Shown here one piece after another: positions 26,901 to 37,000 of a DNA stretch of 64,000 nucleotides; positions within the stretch are counted from its first letter, which is position 1; every line of letters begins with the position of its first letter. A program made the translations under genes and the position numbers. This DNA comes from Phalacrocorax aristotelis. Its lineage: Eukaryota > Chordata > Aves > Suliformes > Phalacrocoracidae. The stretch spans positions 4,819,001 through 4,883,000 of the forward strand of contig NC_134282.1 in NCBI RefSeq assembly GCF_949628215.1. The letters run 5' to 3'. A model generated the notes under the pieces. That model was not told the origin of the DNA and did not search any database. It worked only from the letters and a program-made list of their open reading frames with translations.

Positions 26901-29900
26901 CATGTTAGAGAAGCAGGATTGGACTATGTGATAAAATGCAAAAGCATTTCTATCATAGAAAATTTCCAAGAATGGGAAAGACGGACACCTTCCAGGGATG
27001 ACCGAGACGTATTTGGTCTTGCATCAAGACAAGGGGTTTGAGTAAATGGCCTTTGAGATACCTTTCTCTTACATTTTTGTGTCACCTGTTGTTGTCTTTG
27101 ATTAGGCAGCATTTCTGTAGACAACGGTGTAATTTTATTGTTACTTGATTGAACGCAGTCCAAAAAACTATTAGTGTGTTATTGACTATATCTTACTTAT
27201 TCAGGCACAGCCTTAGTTGCACTAAGAAATTCGGGCTGTTTACATCAGACAAGACCAGCCGCTGGAATCGGAAATCAGATAGCCAAAGTCTTGGGCGACG
27301 CGGGCGTCGACCGAGTGGCCCTGACGGGGCGTCACGAGATCATTTTCTTAGACAGGTCTGTGGAATATTTGCTTAAAACTATGGCGTTGTTTTGGGAATT
27401 ACAAATAAAATATAATACTGTAGTGTATTTGTACTGCGTTTTCCAGCTTCCAATTACTTATCCATCTGCAGAAGAAGATATGGCTTCTCATGAAGATGCT
27501 GTTCCAGCTGCCATGACCACCCGTCTGCGCAGACAGAGCGAAAGAGAGAGAGAACGTGAACTTAGGGAACTAAGAATGAGGAAGATGCCAGAGAGCATTG
27601 ACTTGTTACCAGTGGTGCAAGCTGACCCATCAGTATGGACTGTTGATGAAGTTTGGGCCTTCATACATTCTTTGCCTGGTATGTGCAATAAATTCTTCAA
27701 GTTTTTCTTAGCAGTTAAGCTCCTTGCTTTTTAGCATTGGTGTGATGAGGAGGTGATGTTGTTACAGCACTAGTGTACTCGTTGGTTGGTGATAGAAAAT
27801 GGAATGTGATTTGTTTCCTCTTGTTCCTTCAGCACAAATCCCATGTTGATAGAACTAGTCCCACTTCTGCTGTTGCATCCCAGCTGATGGAGATTAGAGC
27901 TGTTCCTCCCTTCAGTCTGACTTCTCTCAAGAGGTCAGTAGAGAGATCAGACACACTTCCTCCCTTTTACATTTTTCTTCTCTTCCCTCCTTATTTGCTG
28001 CTTATCCAGTAGAAGCAGCAGGGAGGGAGTTCTTTCCCTTTACACAACTGAAACACGATTTGAAAGACCTGTCCTGATATAAGTCATTAGAAAAGAATAA
28101 ATGAGTTTCTTCTATAAAGCTAAACTTTGGTTTGCAGAGCTTTGCTCAGTAACTGGAATGTAGAGAACTGCTGCATATAGACTCTGTATACTGGTAGACG
28201 CAGTCTGTTCTCAGAAAAAAATAACCTTGTTTTGCCTTATTTGCAAACCTTTTGTTTAGCTCAGGATTCACAGTTACCTTTATATCATCGTCAGGTTATT
28301 TGACATTTATTTATCATTTCCTAACTCTCATAAGCTTTAAAGTGTCACACCCTCCCCTTTCCCAAGGCTGCCATTCCATTGGATCGGATACTGTAATCCT
28401 TTTGGTAACAAGGCACGTCTCCAAAGTAGCAGTCAGACAAGAATTTTTGTTGCTTACCCATGTAACTCATGTCAAAACATTGAAACCCAGGTTAAGTTTG
28501 TTCCTAATTTTCTAGTTTAGAAATGCTAAACCGTTTTTCTGTATATCCCATTAGGCTAATAACCTGTAAGGAGTGTATCTTCATTGCTAAGTCATACACA
28601 TGGGTTTCGACAGTTTATTTTGTATGAAGTAGGTGAAACAAAGAGTTGAGTAAGGGATGTCTTAAATGAGCAAAATCGTCCTTGAAGTACCTTTCTTCTG
28701 ACAGTTTATAAATTGCGATTAAGTTATACTATCTGCTTCTGGGAACCTGCAGTCATGTCTGTAAAAACAAACAAAGCTCCTTAGGTTTAAGACATGGCCA
28801 TTCACATTTCTGTGCTTTATCTGTGTTACCAGAATTTGACTATATCGCTGCTGCTCTGAGTTACTATTGTTATAGATTTGAGGTTCTAGTTAATTCAATA
28901 ACTTCCTGATCTGAGGTTCTGCAGAAGAATAAAAGATATTCCTGTCCTAGAAAACTTAAAAGTACCACATAAACACAATTCACTTGCAAGTATGGAAACA
29001 AAAATATTCTTAAAATGTGGTTTCTGTTTGGAAACCGTTACTTGTAGAATATTTCACCAGCTGCTGGATCTGGGGATTTTTGTGTTCTATAAACAAAGTA
29101 ATCTTTGATTTTTAAACAAACTTTCTGTTTTCTGCATTTAATGAAAATTTATTATAATTACTCATTCCCATCTATATTAAGGCCTAGCTTCTCAAATACT
29201 TTTTTAAAAAGTTCAGTAGGTATTTAAAATTATATTCACAACTTGCCAGAATTTTTATTGTTAACAGAGCTACATTCAGATTTTTTGGCAATTTGGGTGT
29301 TTATTCTGTACAATATATTCTCAAGCCACTCTCTTGAAAAAATATTTTTTCATATGCTGTCGGAGTTGAATAAAACAAGAAACAACACAATTGACTTTCA
29401 TTACGCTATTTTGCAATAGATACTTGGTGCAGTCCATGCAGACCATCTGCCGTGCTGTAGGAGACAGTGGTTTGTCAGCTTTTCATAAACATTAGGGGCA
29501 TCTGTTTTGATTTACATCTTTCTGCGTAGAGCCTGGAGCTGAGATCCAACTGCAGAGTCAAGTGTCCTTGTCAGGCTTTTCCTGAATTCCTCCGGAGTCT
29601 TGTGGAGAAATGAAGATTGTAGGTCACTTCTACTGTTACTTACTTCCTTTGGAGGGAAGAGACAGCAACAGTTTAAGCCCCAGCAGAGCTGTTCCTCCTT
29701 TCTTTCTTCAGCTGCGAGATTAATGGTCTTTCCCCGTTTTCCCCACTGGGACCCCCAGTGGGTTCCCCCCATTTACCCGCTTCCCATCCTTTCTTTAGCT
29801 AAGTTATTGCACAATAAACAATTGCAAAAGTGCTTAAGAATACCCAGAAGTGCTTGGATGATGGAACTGAAATACATTTAACTTTCATCCTTTGCTTTTC

Positions 29901-32366
29901 CAAAATGCCTTTGAGAAAAGGTATTTTAGAAAAGTTGCATGGAAAGGCTTCAAGTCCTGCTTAAAGAAAAAAAGCCTGCAACAACCACCAATTATCTATT
30001 TCAATAGGAAAACTTTTGTTCCTAAATGCAAAAACTACTCTTGATCTCTCAGATTCTTTGTCAATGCCGTGGTCTGGCAATCACCATGCTCGGGTCTCTT
30101 AGTCTGTGATACCTTTCACAGAAATACTTAGTACGTGACTTACGGATGTGTTGTCTGTGGTCAGCTCATAAATAAAGACCTTTGTGACGATGGTAGAGCT
30201 GTTAGGTCCTCCTGAGAATGGTCAGTTATCTTAAGATTTTTCTGTATGTTACTGTCAGTGTTATGTTCACTTTGTAGCTGGAATTGGCAGGACTGTTCCA
30301 GGAGCTCTATGACAACTCTGGGCTCCTGAAGAATGTTCTCTTATTGATGGTGGTACAGTTTGTAGCTGGGCTGCACTAGTGCGTTACTGTACCAGAAATA
30401 TTAAAAGTAAATGTTATGGAATACATGCAAGTGATAAAGCATTTTAATGGCTTTAGTGGCTATATAAATACCGTTTGTGACAAACTAATCTGGTTTTTTT
30501 TTTCCTCCAAAGGATACCACTCTAACTTCTTGTTACAATAAATAATGCCCAAGAACTGGGCGTTTCTCATGTATTAAAGCTGCATTATTTTAAATGCTAT
30601 GCAAAATAGTCCTTGGTCTTGATTAAAAGTTAGTCAGCTGCTGCAGAGTAGCTGGTTTACTTTTTGGGTTTGTAGTTTATAGAGTTGTAACCTAAACTAC
30701 AGAGGTTTAGCCTGAAACTGGAGGCTACAATAAAATTCCATAAGATGATCCTTCTCTTTTCAAATTACCTTTTTATCTTTTTTCCTTTCCTTAATAAAGT
30801 GGCAGATAATTGTTACATGAGGTCTGCTTAATAAATCATTAAGGGAAAAAAAAATTGGGCTTTATTCTTTGGGGAAAGCTAACCTTTTCCAACCTTCAAT
30901 GTTACCACTACACAGTAATAGTCCAAATGAATTCAGGTTTGGATGTCGATACTTCCTTCCACGATTCCTTTCTATTTGTCTCTTACACATTTGTAAATCC
31001 ATCAGGAAATTAGACTTCTTTATAGAATTGAAATCTGAACACAGAAGAGGACATGAAATTACTCAGTTGCTCTCATCTGGGGTGGAACAGTTGTTCTCCA
31101 CAGTATTTTCATATATCTGTAATAGTATACCTTTAGAAAAGGGGAAAATATAGACGTGCCAAAAAATAGGCTTAACCGAGGAATAATTAGAATCAGGAAT
31201 GGGAGGAGGAGCACAAATTACAATGTGGCTCAAAGGCTCTGAGAGAGATGAAAGACCACTGGATTGAGAACACAAATATATTAAAAACAGGGAAAACGTG
31301 GCTGTGGGGGAAGAACCTTCAAATAAACAACTGACAATGAGTGCTCTTATTCATGTTGGAAGACGTTTGTCTGTGTAACAGAGCTGCCACACAGCCAGGC
31401 GTAACTGACTGTTTCTGCTTAACAGATGTGCAGAACATCTTTTGAGGAACCTTTTGTTTCCACAGTGTTCTTGAGTGGAAAGGGGCCCTCAGTTACTTGG
31501 GACAGTCCAACCCATGAAGAGTCCCTTTTGTCACGCTGTAGGCGTCAGTAACTCAAGACCACATTATTTCATGTTCAGAAAAAGAGTTTATAATTAAAAA
31601 AAAAAAATCAGCTAGTTTAAAGTTGCACTTGTGAAGTGACTTGCTGCTGTGTGTAGAATATTCACTCACGTAACTGATGATAAATGTCTTCATGAGACAG
31701 TTACGCTAATGCCTATAAATTAAAATTCTGTTTATTTAACCCAGTGGTGGTAACAGATGGAATTTACACCCATTGGAAATTGTAGCTAAGTGAATTTTCT
31801 CATTGAGTTGTTCATAGCAATTGAATATGCATATCTTTTTATTGAAGGAAAGAACCCACTTGAATTATGCTCTTGATTGCTATTTCAGTGGTATATTGCC
31901 AGTCTCTTCCAATTGTGAGATCATGGCAACCGTTCCTCTTAATGAAATGAGAAAGTTGTCTTTGCTAGGACTTGGAATTTCCAGTGAGTAACTCTCAGTG
32001 TCATTAGAGGCTGTGGTAAAAATTACTTTCAGATTATCTCAGAAGTTGCTATCGTAATATTGAACTCTTTCATATACCCTAGGTTGCACAGGCTAAAGGG
32101 GCAGGCATGGAAATTATGTAGCTGAAAAGCTCTAGCATGGGCAGAGTCATTTCATTTAAGAATGCACGTTTCTAACCCAGTAATTCTTTTTTTTTTTCTG
32201 TTGCCTTGTAGGTTGTCAAGATATAGCGGATGAATTTAGAGCACAAGAAATTGATGGACAAGCTCTCCTCTTGTTGAAGGAGGATCACCTTATGAGTGCA
32301 ATGAATATTAAGCTTGGACCTGCATTGAAAATCTGTGCACGTATCAATTCGTTGAAGGAATCCTAG
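5851..32366 (+). CDS. PHC3: PHC3, Polyhomeotic-like protein 3 (whole gene, 14 coding exons)
   Basis: PHC3 is a subunit of Polycomb repressive complex 1. It acts in the nucleus, where its SAM domain polymerises and helps compact and silence target chromatin. The joined exons give 984 residues, against about 983 in the human isoform that starts at the same Met. Order of parts: a Ser/Thr-rich N-terminus; Gln-rich segments (residues 45-85 and about 305-315); a long Pro/Ser/Gln-rich region (288-580) in one large exon; the HD1-type motif with HVIEGFVIQEG (about 693-716); an FCS zinc finger with Cys780, Cys783, Cys799 and Cys803; a basic Arg/Glu-rich linker; and a C-terminal SAM domain (about 919-980). 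The start at 5851 has a strong context (G at -3, G at +4) and is the first in-frame Met after a stop at 5842. All junctions are GT-AG and in phase. The identification is certain because of near-identity to mammalian PHC3 along its length; only the 5' and 3' UTR limits are uncertain. Confidence 0.97.
6756..6914 (+). CDS. PHC3: PHC3 exon 3, Gln-rich segment
   Basis: Codes residues 43-95, rich in Gln, Ala and Leu (AAQQQHLMLQ and LQQQHLSS are visible). This matches the Gln-rich N-terminal block of polyhomeotic proteins, which mediates protein contacts. The exon is 159 nt and in phase at both ends, so skipping it would keep the frame. Confidence 0.95.
8333..8410 (+). CDS. PHC3: PHC3 exon 4
   Basis: A 78-nt, phase-0 exon coding residues 96-121, a Ser/Thr/Gln-rich piece (TSPTGSVTQQSSMSQTS). 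It is bounded by TTTAG and GTACGT. In-frame skipping is possible; I have no evidence that it happens. Confidence 0.93.
8783..8796. repeat. (AT)7 dinucleotide repeat
   Basis: A short perfect AT repeat in a PHC3 intron, with no sign of function. Confidence 0.85.
9912..10070 (+). CDS. PHC3: PHC3 exon 5
   Basis: Codes residues 122-174, including ITQQTMLLGSTSP and QAQMYLRAQM, which are nearly unchanged from mammals. The exon is 159 nt, phase 0 at both ends, with acceptor TTAG and donor GTAAGT. Confidence 0.95.
12314..12412 (+). CDS. PHC3: PHC3 exon 6
   Basis: Codes residues 175-207, with LIFTPATTVAAVQSD followed by a run of seven Ser residues. The exon is 99 nt, in phase, with acceptor AACAG and donor GTAAGC. 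The poly-Ser tract is coded by mixed TCA/TCT/TCC codons, so it is not a simple slippage repeat. Confidence 0.95.
13797..13830 (-). mobile_element. Tiny CR1 3'-end remnant
   Basis: The string cacagaatggtaggggttgg is the 3' end region of CR1 in - orientation. Only about 35 bases are recognisable. It lies in the PHC3 intron between 12413 and 15069. Confidence 0.5.
15070..15310 (+). CDS. PHC3: PHC3 exon 7
   Basis: Codes residues 208 to about 288, starting VQNLTLRSQKLGVL and rich in Ser and Pro with a KGESP stretch. The exon is 241 nt and ends one base into a codon. The following exon supplies CT to make the Ala codon. Confidence 0.94.
16783..17660 (+). CDS. PHC3: PHC3 exon 8, large Pro/Ser/Gln-rich exon
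   Basis: The largest exon (878 nt) codes residues about 288-580. It contains HHQLILQQQQQ, many Pro-Ser pairs, SPSQSPTIIIHPQALIQ, and the conserved SQGQVLVQN and EEELPAAEALVQLPF stretches. This is the low-complexity central region of PHC3. Long frames on the other strand and in other phases here arise from its skewed composition. The donor is GTAAGT at 17661. Confidence 0.97.
19118..19268 (+). CDS. PHC3: PHC3 exon 9
   Basis: Codes residues 581 to about 631, starting IYQVENVCEEEMPEESD, an acidic conserved block. The acceptor GATGCAG has a weak pyrimidine tract. The exon is 151 nt and ends one base into a Glu codon completed by the following exon. Confidence 0.93.
20336..20589 (+). CDS. PHC3: PHC3 exon 10, HD1-type motif
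   Basis: Codes residues about 631-715. It ends with KPQILTHVIEGFVIQEG followed by LEPFP, the HD1-type homology motif of polyhomeotic proteins, and includes SVIKSPSDPSH and a PPPPLLLPAA stretch. Read-through past the GTAAGT donor at 20590 only gives non-conserved intronic codons. Confidence 0.95.
21442..21598 (+). CDS. PHC3: PHC3 exon 11
   Basis: Codes residues 716 to about 767: VSRSSLLVEQPAEKRLL, then NTKHADNSSDTEIEDMIAE. The exon's first bases are GTAAGT, resembling a donor, directly after the acceptor AATAG. The correct junction is fixed by frame and by similarity to mammalian PHC3. It ends one base into a Glu codon. Confidence 0.92.
21599..25734 (+). other. PHC3: PHC3 intron 11
   Basis: A 4.1-kb intron of AT-rich sequence, with a somewhat GC-richer patch near 22200-22380 that I could not assign to a repeat family. 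It ends in a pyrimidine-rich tract and TTTAG. I see no other gene in it. Confidence 0.6.
25735..25849 (+). CDS. PHC3: PHC3 exon 12, FCS zinc finger
   Basis: Codes residues about 768-805 and holds the FCS-type zinc finger: KCEFCGK, 15 residues, then RFCSTSCAKR. The four Cys ligands (780, 783, 799, 803) are intact. In the polyhomeotic family this finger binds nucleic acid, RNA included. The exon is 115 nt and ends two bases into an Arg codon. Confidence 0.96.
27205..27355 (+). CDS. PHC3: PHC3 exon 13, basic linker
   Basis: Codes residues 806-856. The part after the finger reads SCTKKFGLFTSDKTSRWNRK, which is longer than the human form as I recall it (see findings). It is followed by a basic stretch, GRRGRRPSGPDGASRD. 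The donor is the less typical GTCTGT at 27356, and the following intron is only 91 bases. Confidence 0.92.
27447..27678 (+). CDS. PHC3: PHC3 exon 14, linker and start of SAM domain
   Basis: Codes residues 857 to about 934. It has an acidic start, then a charged Arg/Glu helix-like stretch (SERERERELRELRMRK), then PSVWTVDEVWAFIHSLPG, which opens the SAM domain. It ends one base into a Gly codon. Confidence 0.96.
27679..32211 (+). other. PHC3: PHC3 last intron
   Basis: A 4.5-kb intron that splits the SAM domain. It is AT-rich, with no exon, RNA gene or repeat that I can name, and ends in a long T-rich tract and TTGTAG. Confidence 0.6.
32212..32366 (+). CDS. PHC3: PHC3 exon 15, SAM domain and stop
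   Basis: Codes the rest of the SAM domain, GCQDIADEFRAQEIDGQAL then LLKEDHLMSAMNIKLGPALK, to the terminal LKES and TAG at 32364-32366. The surfaces used for SAM polymerisation in polyhomeotic proteins fall in this conserved part, and I see no unusual change in it. Confidence 0.97.
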
Positions 32367-33152
32367 GGGGTGAACATGAAGTTAAACAACAGTTTCTCAG
32401 TGACAGAACTGACAGTAATACGCCAACATCTTCACTGTGGCATGAGTATTACTGCGATGTTTTGTTAAATATATGGGGTTTTCCCCACATAAAGACTTTA
32501 AAATGTTCCTTTGATTATACCAGGTAGTCCTCTGTAGTTTCCAGCAATTAATAGTTCATGGTAAAGCCTGAGGAATACTTTGAGTTAAAGTGGGAGTTCA
32601 TGGAAAAACAAAAAGTGAAATATGCTGTGATAGGTTAAATATTCCCCAACATGTACTTTATCTTATATGTTTAAGATTTACACCTCAGCACCCACCCCAG
32701 TCTAAATGCCATTTGAAATTTGAATTGTGTTGCTGTATTCTGAAAGAATTTTTCCCCACATACAGCAGTTTTTGGACTGAAATAACAGAAGTGTCCACAG
32801 ACCCTGTGGAAGCACTAATAACAGTAAAATGCTATGCATTTAGTTGTGCTCTCTGAGTTTCTTTTAGTCTTGAGCAAATTGTTTGTGAGGGGTAGGTTGG
32901 CAGCCTGTTTTCCTTGTGTAGGCTTGCCCTCATCTCTGCCACTGTAGTATTTTCTTGAAGTCTGGAAATACTATAAACCATGTAGATGTCTCATCAAAAT
33001 CCTCATCATCAGGCTACTGAAATGCAATGGCATGACACTCTTGCCAGAGGTAACTGAAGCACATGTTACTTTACTCTTTGTATGCTGCTATGCACTAAGA
33101 GGGCATTAAGTTGTTAGGTTTGTAGTTTCGCATGCTGCTAGTTAAACTAGAC

Positions 33153-34079
33153 CAGCAGTTCTCAAATGGGGGTTCAGAGTGGATCCTGAGAAGGTGTGAG
33201 AACACCCAGGCTTCAGGTTCCTAAATGCTGGGGTGTGAGGGGCTGGAAACTGCAGCCAGAACTAGCTCATGTTGTGGCAAGTGTACTTTAAAGACTGGAG
33301 GTAGAGAAGGAATAGCATAGCTCAGATGCTCTTTTTCTTTATACCTCTTCTAACTTGTCTTTCCCTGTAGTGCATTCCCATTGCCTCACTGGAAGCTTCC
33401 AAGCACCTTTTATTTGTCCACTGGCTAGCGTGAGCCAGGCTTGCAGTAGCCTGAGGAAGGAGCATGGTGAGTTGCTCAGTGACCTCGGTGTGGAGCAGCT
33501 GCTGCTGCTGCAGCGAGGGAGCCTGGAGGAGCTGCAGGTGGGCAGGAGAAGTGCCACCTCTGGGCAACTCTGGGAGAAGTCTCCAGGGGCCCTGCTTTGT
33601 CCCCCTGGCAGGAGATTTTGACTTAGATGGAGCAGACCCAGGCGGTGCAATTTTAGTGCCTCCCTCTGTCTTCCCTCTCTCGCCCTCTGTGCGGAACAAA
33701 TACATGTTTCCCCAGTTACTGACACTCTCAGAAGCTGCTTGGGCTCTGAGGCAGCGGCGCCTTCTTGGCCTTCACTTCCCCACCACCCATGTACAGATGT
33801 TCGTGGATGTATTTTGTACGTCCCATTCCCTCCCTTTGCAGCTCCACTCCCCTTGTGTACCGACCTAGACCCCTAAGCTCTTGTATAGGGAAAGAAGGGT
33901 ATGTGTGCTGATAGAGTTGTTGTGTATATTTGAATTAAATATGTGTATTTGTATGCAAATAATGTATTTTGTATTTTATGCAAATTAATGCATAATACGA
34001 TTGTGTAGGGAGATATTATGGGGGACCCTAAAGTATTCCTGAAAAGAAGAGGGACTGATCTAAAGTTTGAGAACTGCTG
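33153..34079. mobile_element. Non-autonomous hAT (Charlie-like) DNA transposon
   Basis: The ends are a perfect 14-bp inverted repeat starting CAGCAGTTCTCAAA, close to the CAGNGGTTCTCAAA ends of hAT-Charlie elements. The flanks aactagac (33145-33152) and acctagat (34080-34087) match at six of eight positions around the core CTAGA, as expected for an aged 8-bp hAT target duplication with the NTCTAGAN preference. The 927-bp interior shows no transposase motif. Its longest open frame (about 128 codons, - strand, 33725-33339) has CTG-repeat composition and no similarity I know. It lies inside the probable PHC3 3'UTR. Confidence 0.75.
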
Positions 34080-37000
34080 ACCTAGATCACAAGGAGTCAA
34101 TGCGCGTACACTGGCTGAAAGGAAGGTTTATGGCAGGTAGATTAATTTGTATATTATTTAACAGATCACCTTAAAGAGTAAATTGGGATTACAGAAGAAT
34201 CTGTGCTTCATTTTCCTTTAATTAGATTATTGCTTTGTTTCTATTAACAGACTTTCTACCATTATCTTCCAGAGATCAGTATTAGAATCATTGTTTTTAA
34301 TTACAACTGTTTGAGCTTACTAATAGCAGATGTTGCTAATATTTTTATTAACCACTGAAGCTCCAAGTTAGGACGACCCATTGCTGTTACGTGCTGGTAT
34401 GTGGCGAGAGCCCTTATCCAAACAGCACCAAAGGCTTTAGGGAATTAATCGATGTCTGGATTTACTTTGGAGGGAAGTTGCTGAGCACTTTTTAATTTGT
34501 TTTTTCTGTCTTCAGTTACTGTTGTCAAATAAACTTCTTAGCTGAAGGTTCAACGTTTGGCAATGTTCATTTGAAAGATGTTCAAATGATGGAGACAGTA
34601 GGTTCCCATTTGTAGCATTTCTGTAAGATACACTGTGTAGCATATCTGTAACATAAGTTCTAAAGGATGCGTTCTGTTTTGATGAGCTAATTGAAGACTA
34701 AAGAGATCTTAGATATTTATCCTTTGGCTTTTGTCTTAAAGTTTTATTATTTTTATATGAAAAATTCACATTTTTAATCTGTCTTCTGATTGTACTGTTC
34801 TTTGGCAATGTAAAAAGTAGGTATACGTAAATGTGATTTGATAATGGCTAAAGGCGTATTTCAAAATGTGGACTTACGTTCTGAGCCTCATTTAGACCTG
34901 CAGTTAATCACAGTGTTGTTACATGCATGAGAATTTCATGGTTGTTTTAATTTTGCTTTGTTAGACAGCTTTCAGGAGAACTTCTACAGCTAGTGTTTAT
35001 ATACGGCTCCTGGACATAATCGCCGACAGATGCCAGGAGCTCGGAGCAGACCTGATTAACGCACGTCTGTTCTGGTGGTTCTGGTACACTACATTTTCTG
35101 TGGTTTTGGGAGAGCCACAGATAGTGACTTATGCTTTAAATATTCATGAATGCAGCAACTAAGAATGTGGGCCTCATGCATATTGAAAGTTTTTTCTCCC
35201 TCGCTGATTTTGGCATTAAGCAGGAACTTAAAAGCAGACACAGCGATACTGACCTATACTGGCAGAAATGCACGTGTATTGGAGTGTTTGCTGGTATAGC
35301 TGTGTCAGTAAAATCAGTTTTAAAAAACAATCACACCTGTATGTGAAAGTAGGCTGGAAAACTTCCAAGTGCAACTAAAGTCTGCTTCAGAAGCTGACTT
35401 TTTTGAATATTTTTGAATTTACTCAAAAAAGCAATATAGTACTTAGAGTAATATTCCTCCAGAACCGTTTTGCATACCAGTGCAGCTTGTTTCTGTTCAG
35501 ATCAATGAGGTTTTCCCAGGCTTATGCTACCGTTTTCCATGGCTTTCCCCACAAATGAAGCTAGACCCTCATGCAAAAGAGGAAGTATTGCAGATTTTAA
35601 TTGGCTGGTTTTTAATACCTGCTCCCACTGGATGGGTCTGCAAGAAATCCTTTTCATTATCTGTATTTCCTGGGGTTTTGTATTCTGTGTTCAGACTGCT
35701 GCCATTGTGGGCTATGTCTAGTGGTAATCCCTGCAATATTTCAGTTCCTATAGAAAGGAATACAGATTCCATAGGTTCTTAGCTCAAAAGGGAGGTATGT
35801 CGGGTGGCTTTTTCCCTTCTTTTTCCTCCACTGGTCTCCACCCTACCCTACTCCTTAATGCAAACTGCAGCATTAGCTCAGGGCAGAACCCTCTTGCTGA
35901 ATGTGACTGTCAAGATTTCTTCTGATAGAATTATAACTATTAAACTTGTCTCAGCTTCAGGGTTTATTTGAGGTTTTAAAGAAATGCACCTGAATGGTCA
36001 AAATGGGTTATGCAGACTCGCCTGATTAATCTGGCTCGTATCACTCAGCAACCCTGCTTTGCATCTTAGAGAACTCCAGCAAGGAAGCTCGGCCACCGCT
36101 GCTGATGAAAGTGCTCTGGGAGCTTTCGGCTGCTCCTCATTCAAAAACAAGCATTGCAAATTAATTGCTAACTTCTCCCAGCCAACCCGTATTACCTCAC
36201 ATTTGGCACATTCGTAAGACTTTATCACCTTGCTTGTATAGGGAATGAAAAATAACCATCTTGTCAAGTTAAACTGTCAGTTGTCTTGGATCACCAGAGA
36301 ATGTTTGAAGGCTTTTTAAACAGACTGCTCTGTAAATCCATTCTTCTCCCATTAATCCATGATACTTTTTTCCAGAAATGAGGTTCCTGATGGAGGGTAC
36401 AACCGTTGCTAGATGTGTGTCAGTGAGGTATCTCTGATAGAAGGTTCATGTCCTGCAGGCATCCATTTCCTTATTCTTCCCTGTGAAAGCAGGTTTTCTT
36501 TCTTCCCCCTAACTTCTTTTTGGACAAATCAAAAGGCTGGATTCCCACTTGTGGACAGAACAGATGGAGGCCATCATAACTGCAGATATGGCAGCGAGAG
36601 GAAAGAAATGGGATAAAAATAAGTATTTGAACAAGTTTACAACTGCTTTTGGATCGCTTTGTCTCAATCTAAGCTGTAAGGAAACGTTCAGGTATAAAAC
36701 CATTTCCTAACTGTAGCTTGAATGCAAGTTTATGTAGTATAAACACTACGGGTTTAGTGTGTCACTGCCTGGCATCCTGGTGAAAACTAAGGCCTGTTTG
36801 AGATGACTGCTCTCATTTTAGCATCACAATATCAATCCTGAAGCTTATAGCTCAGTAGCTTAAGGAATTTCTTACCCGTTAACAAATGTATAGCTCTAAG
36901 TGATCGAAGAATTCAGTGGCAGCTGTACTGTGAGCCCTGGTTTTGCAAATAATTAGACATCCACATGGTCTGTAACATGAGTAGTTCTTCTGATTTGTGT

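Noticed and set aside
33339-33725. 128-codon - strand open frame
   Set aside because: It lies inside the hAT-like element, is low-complexity (Ser/Leu/Gln, CTG-type codons) and has no transposase motif.
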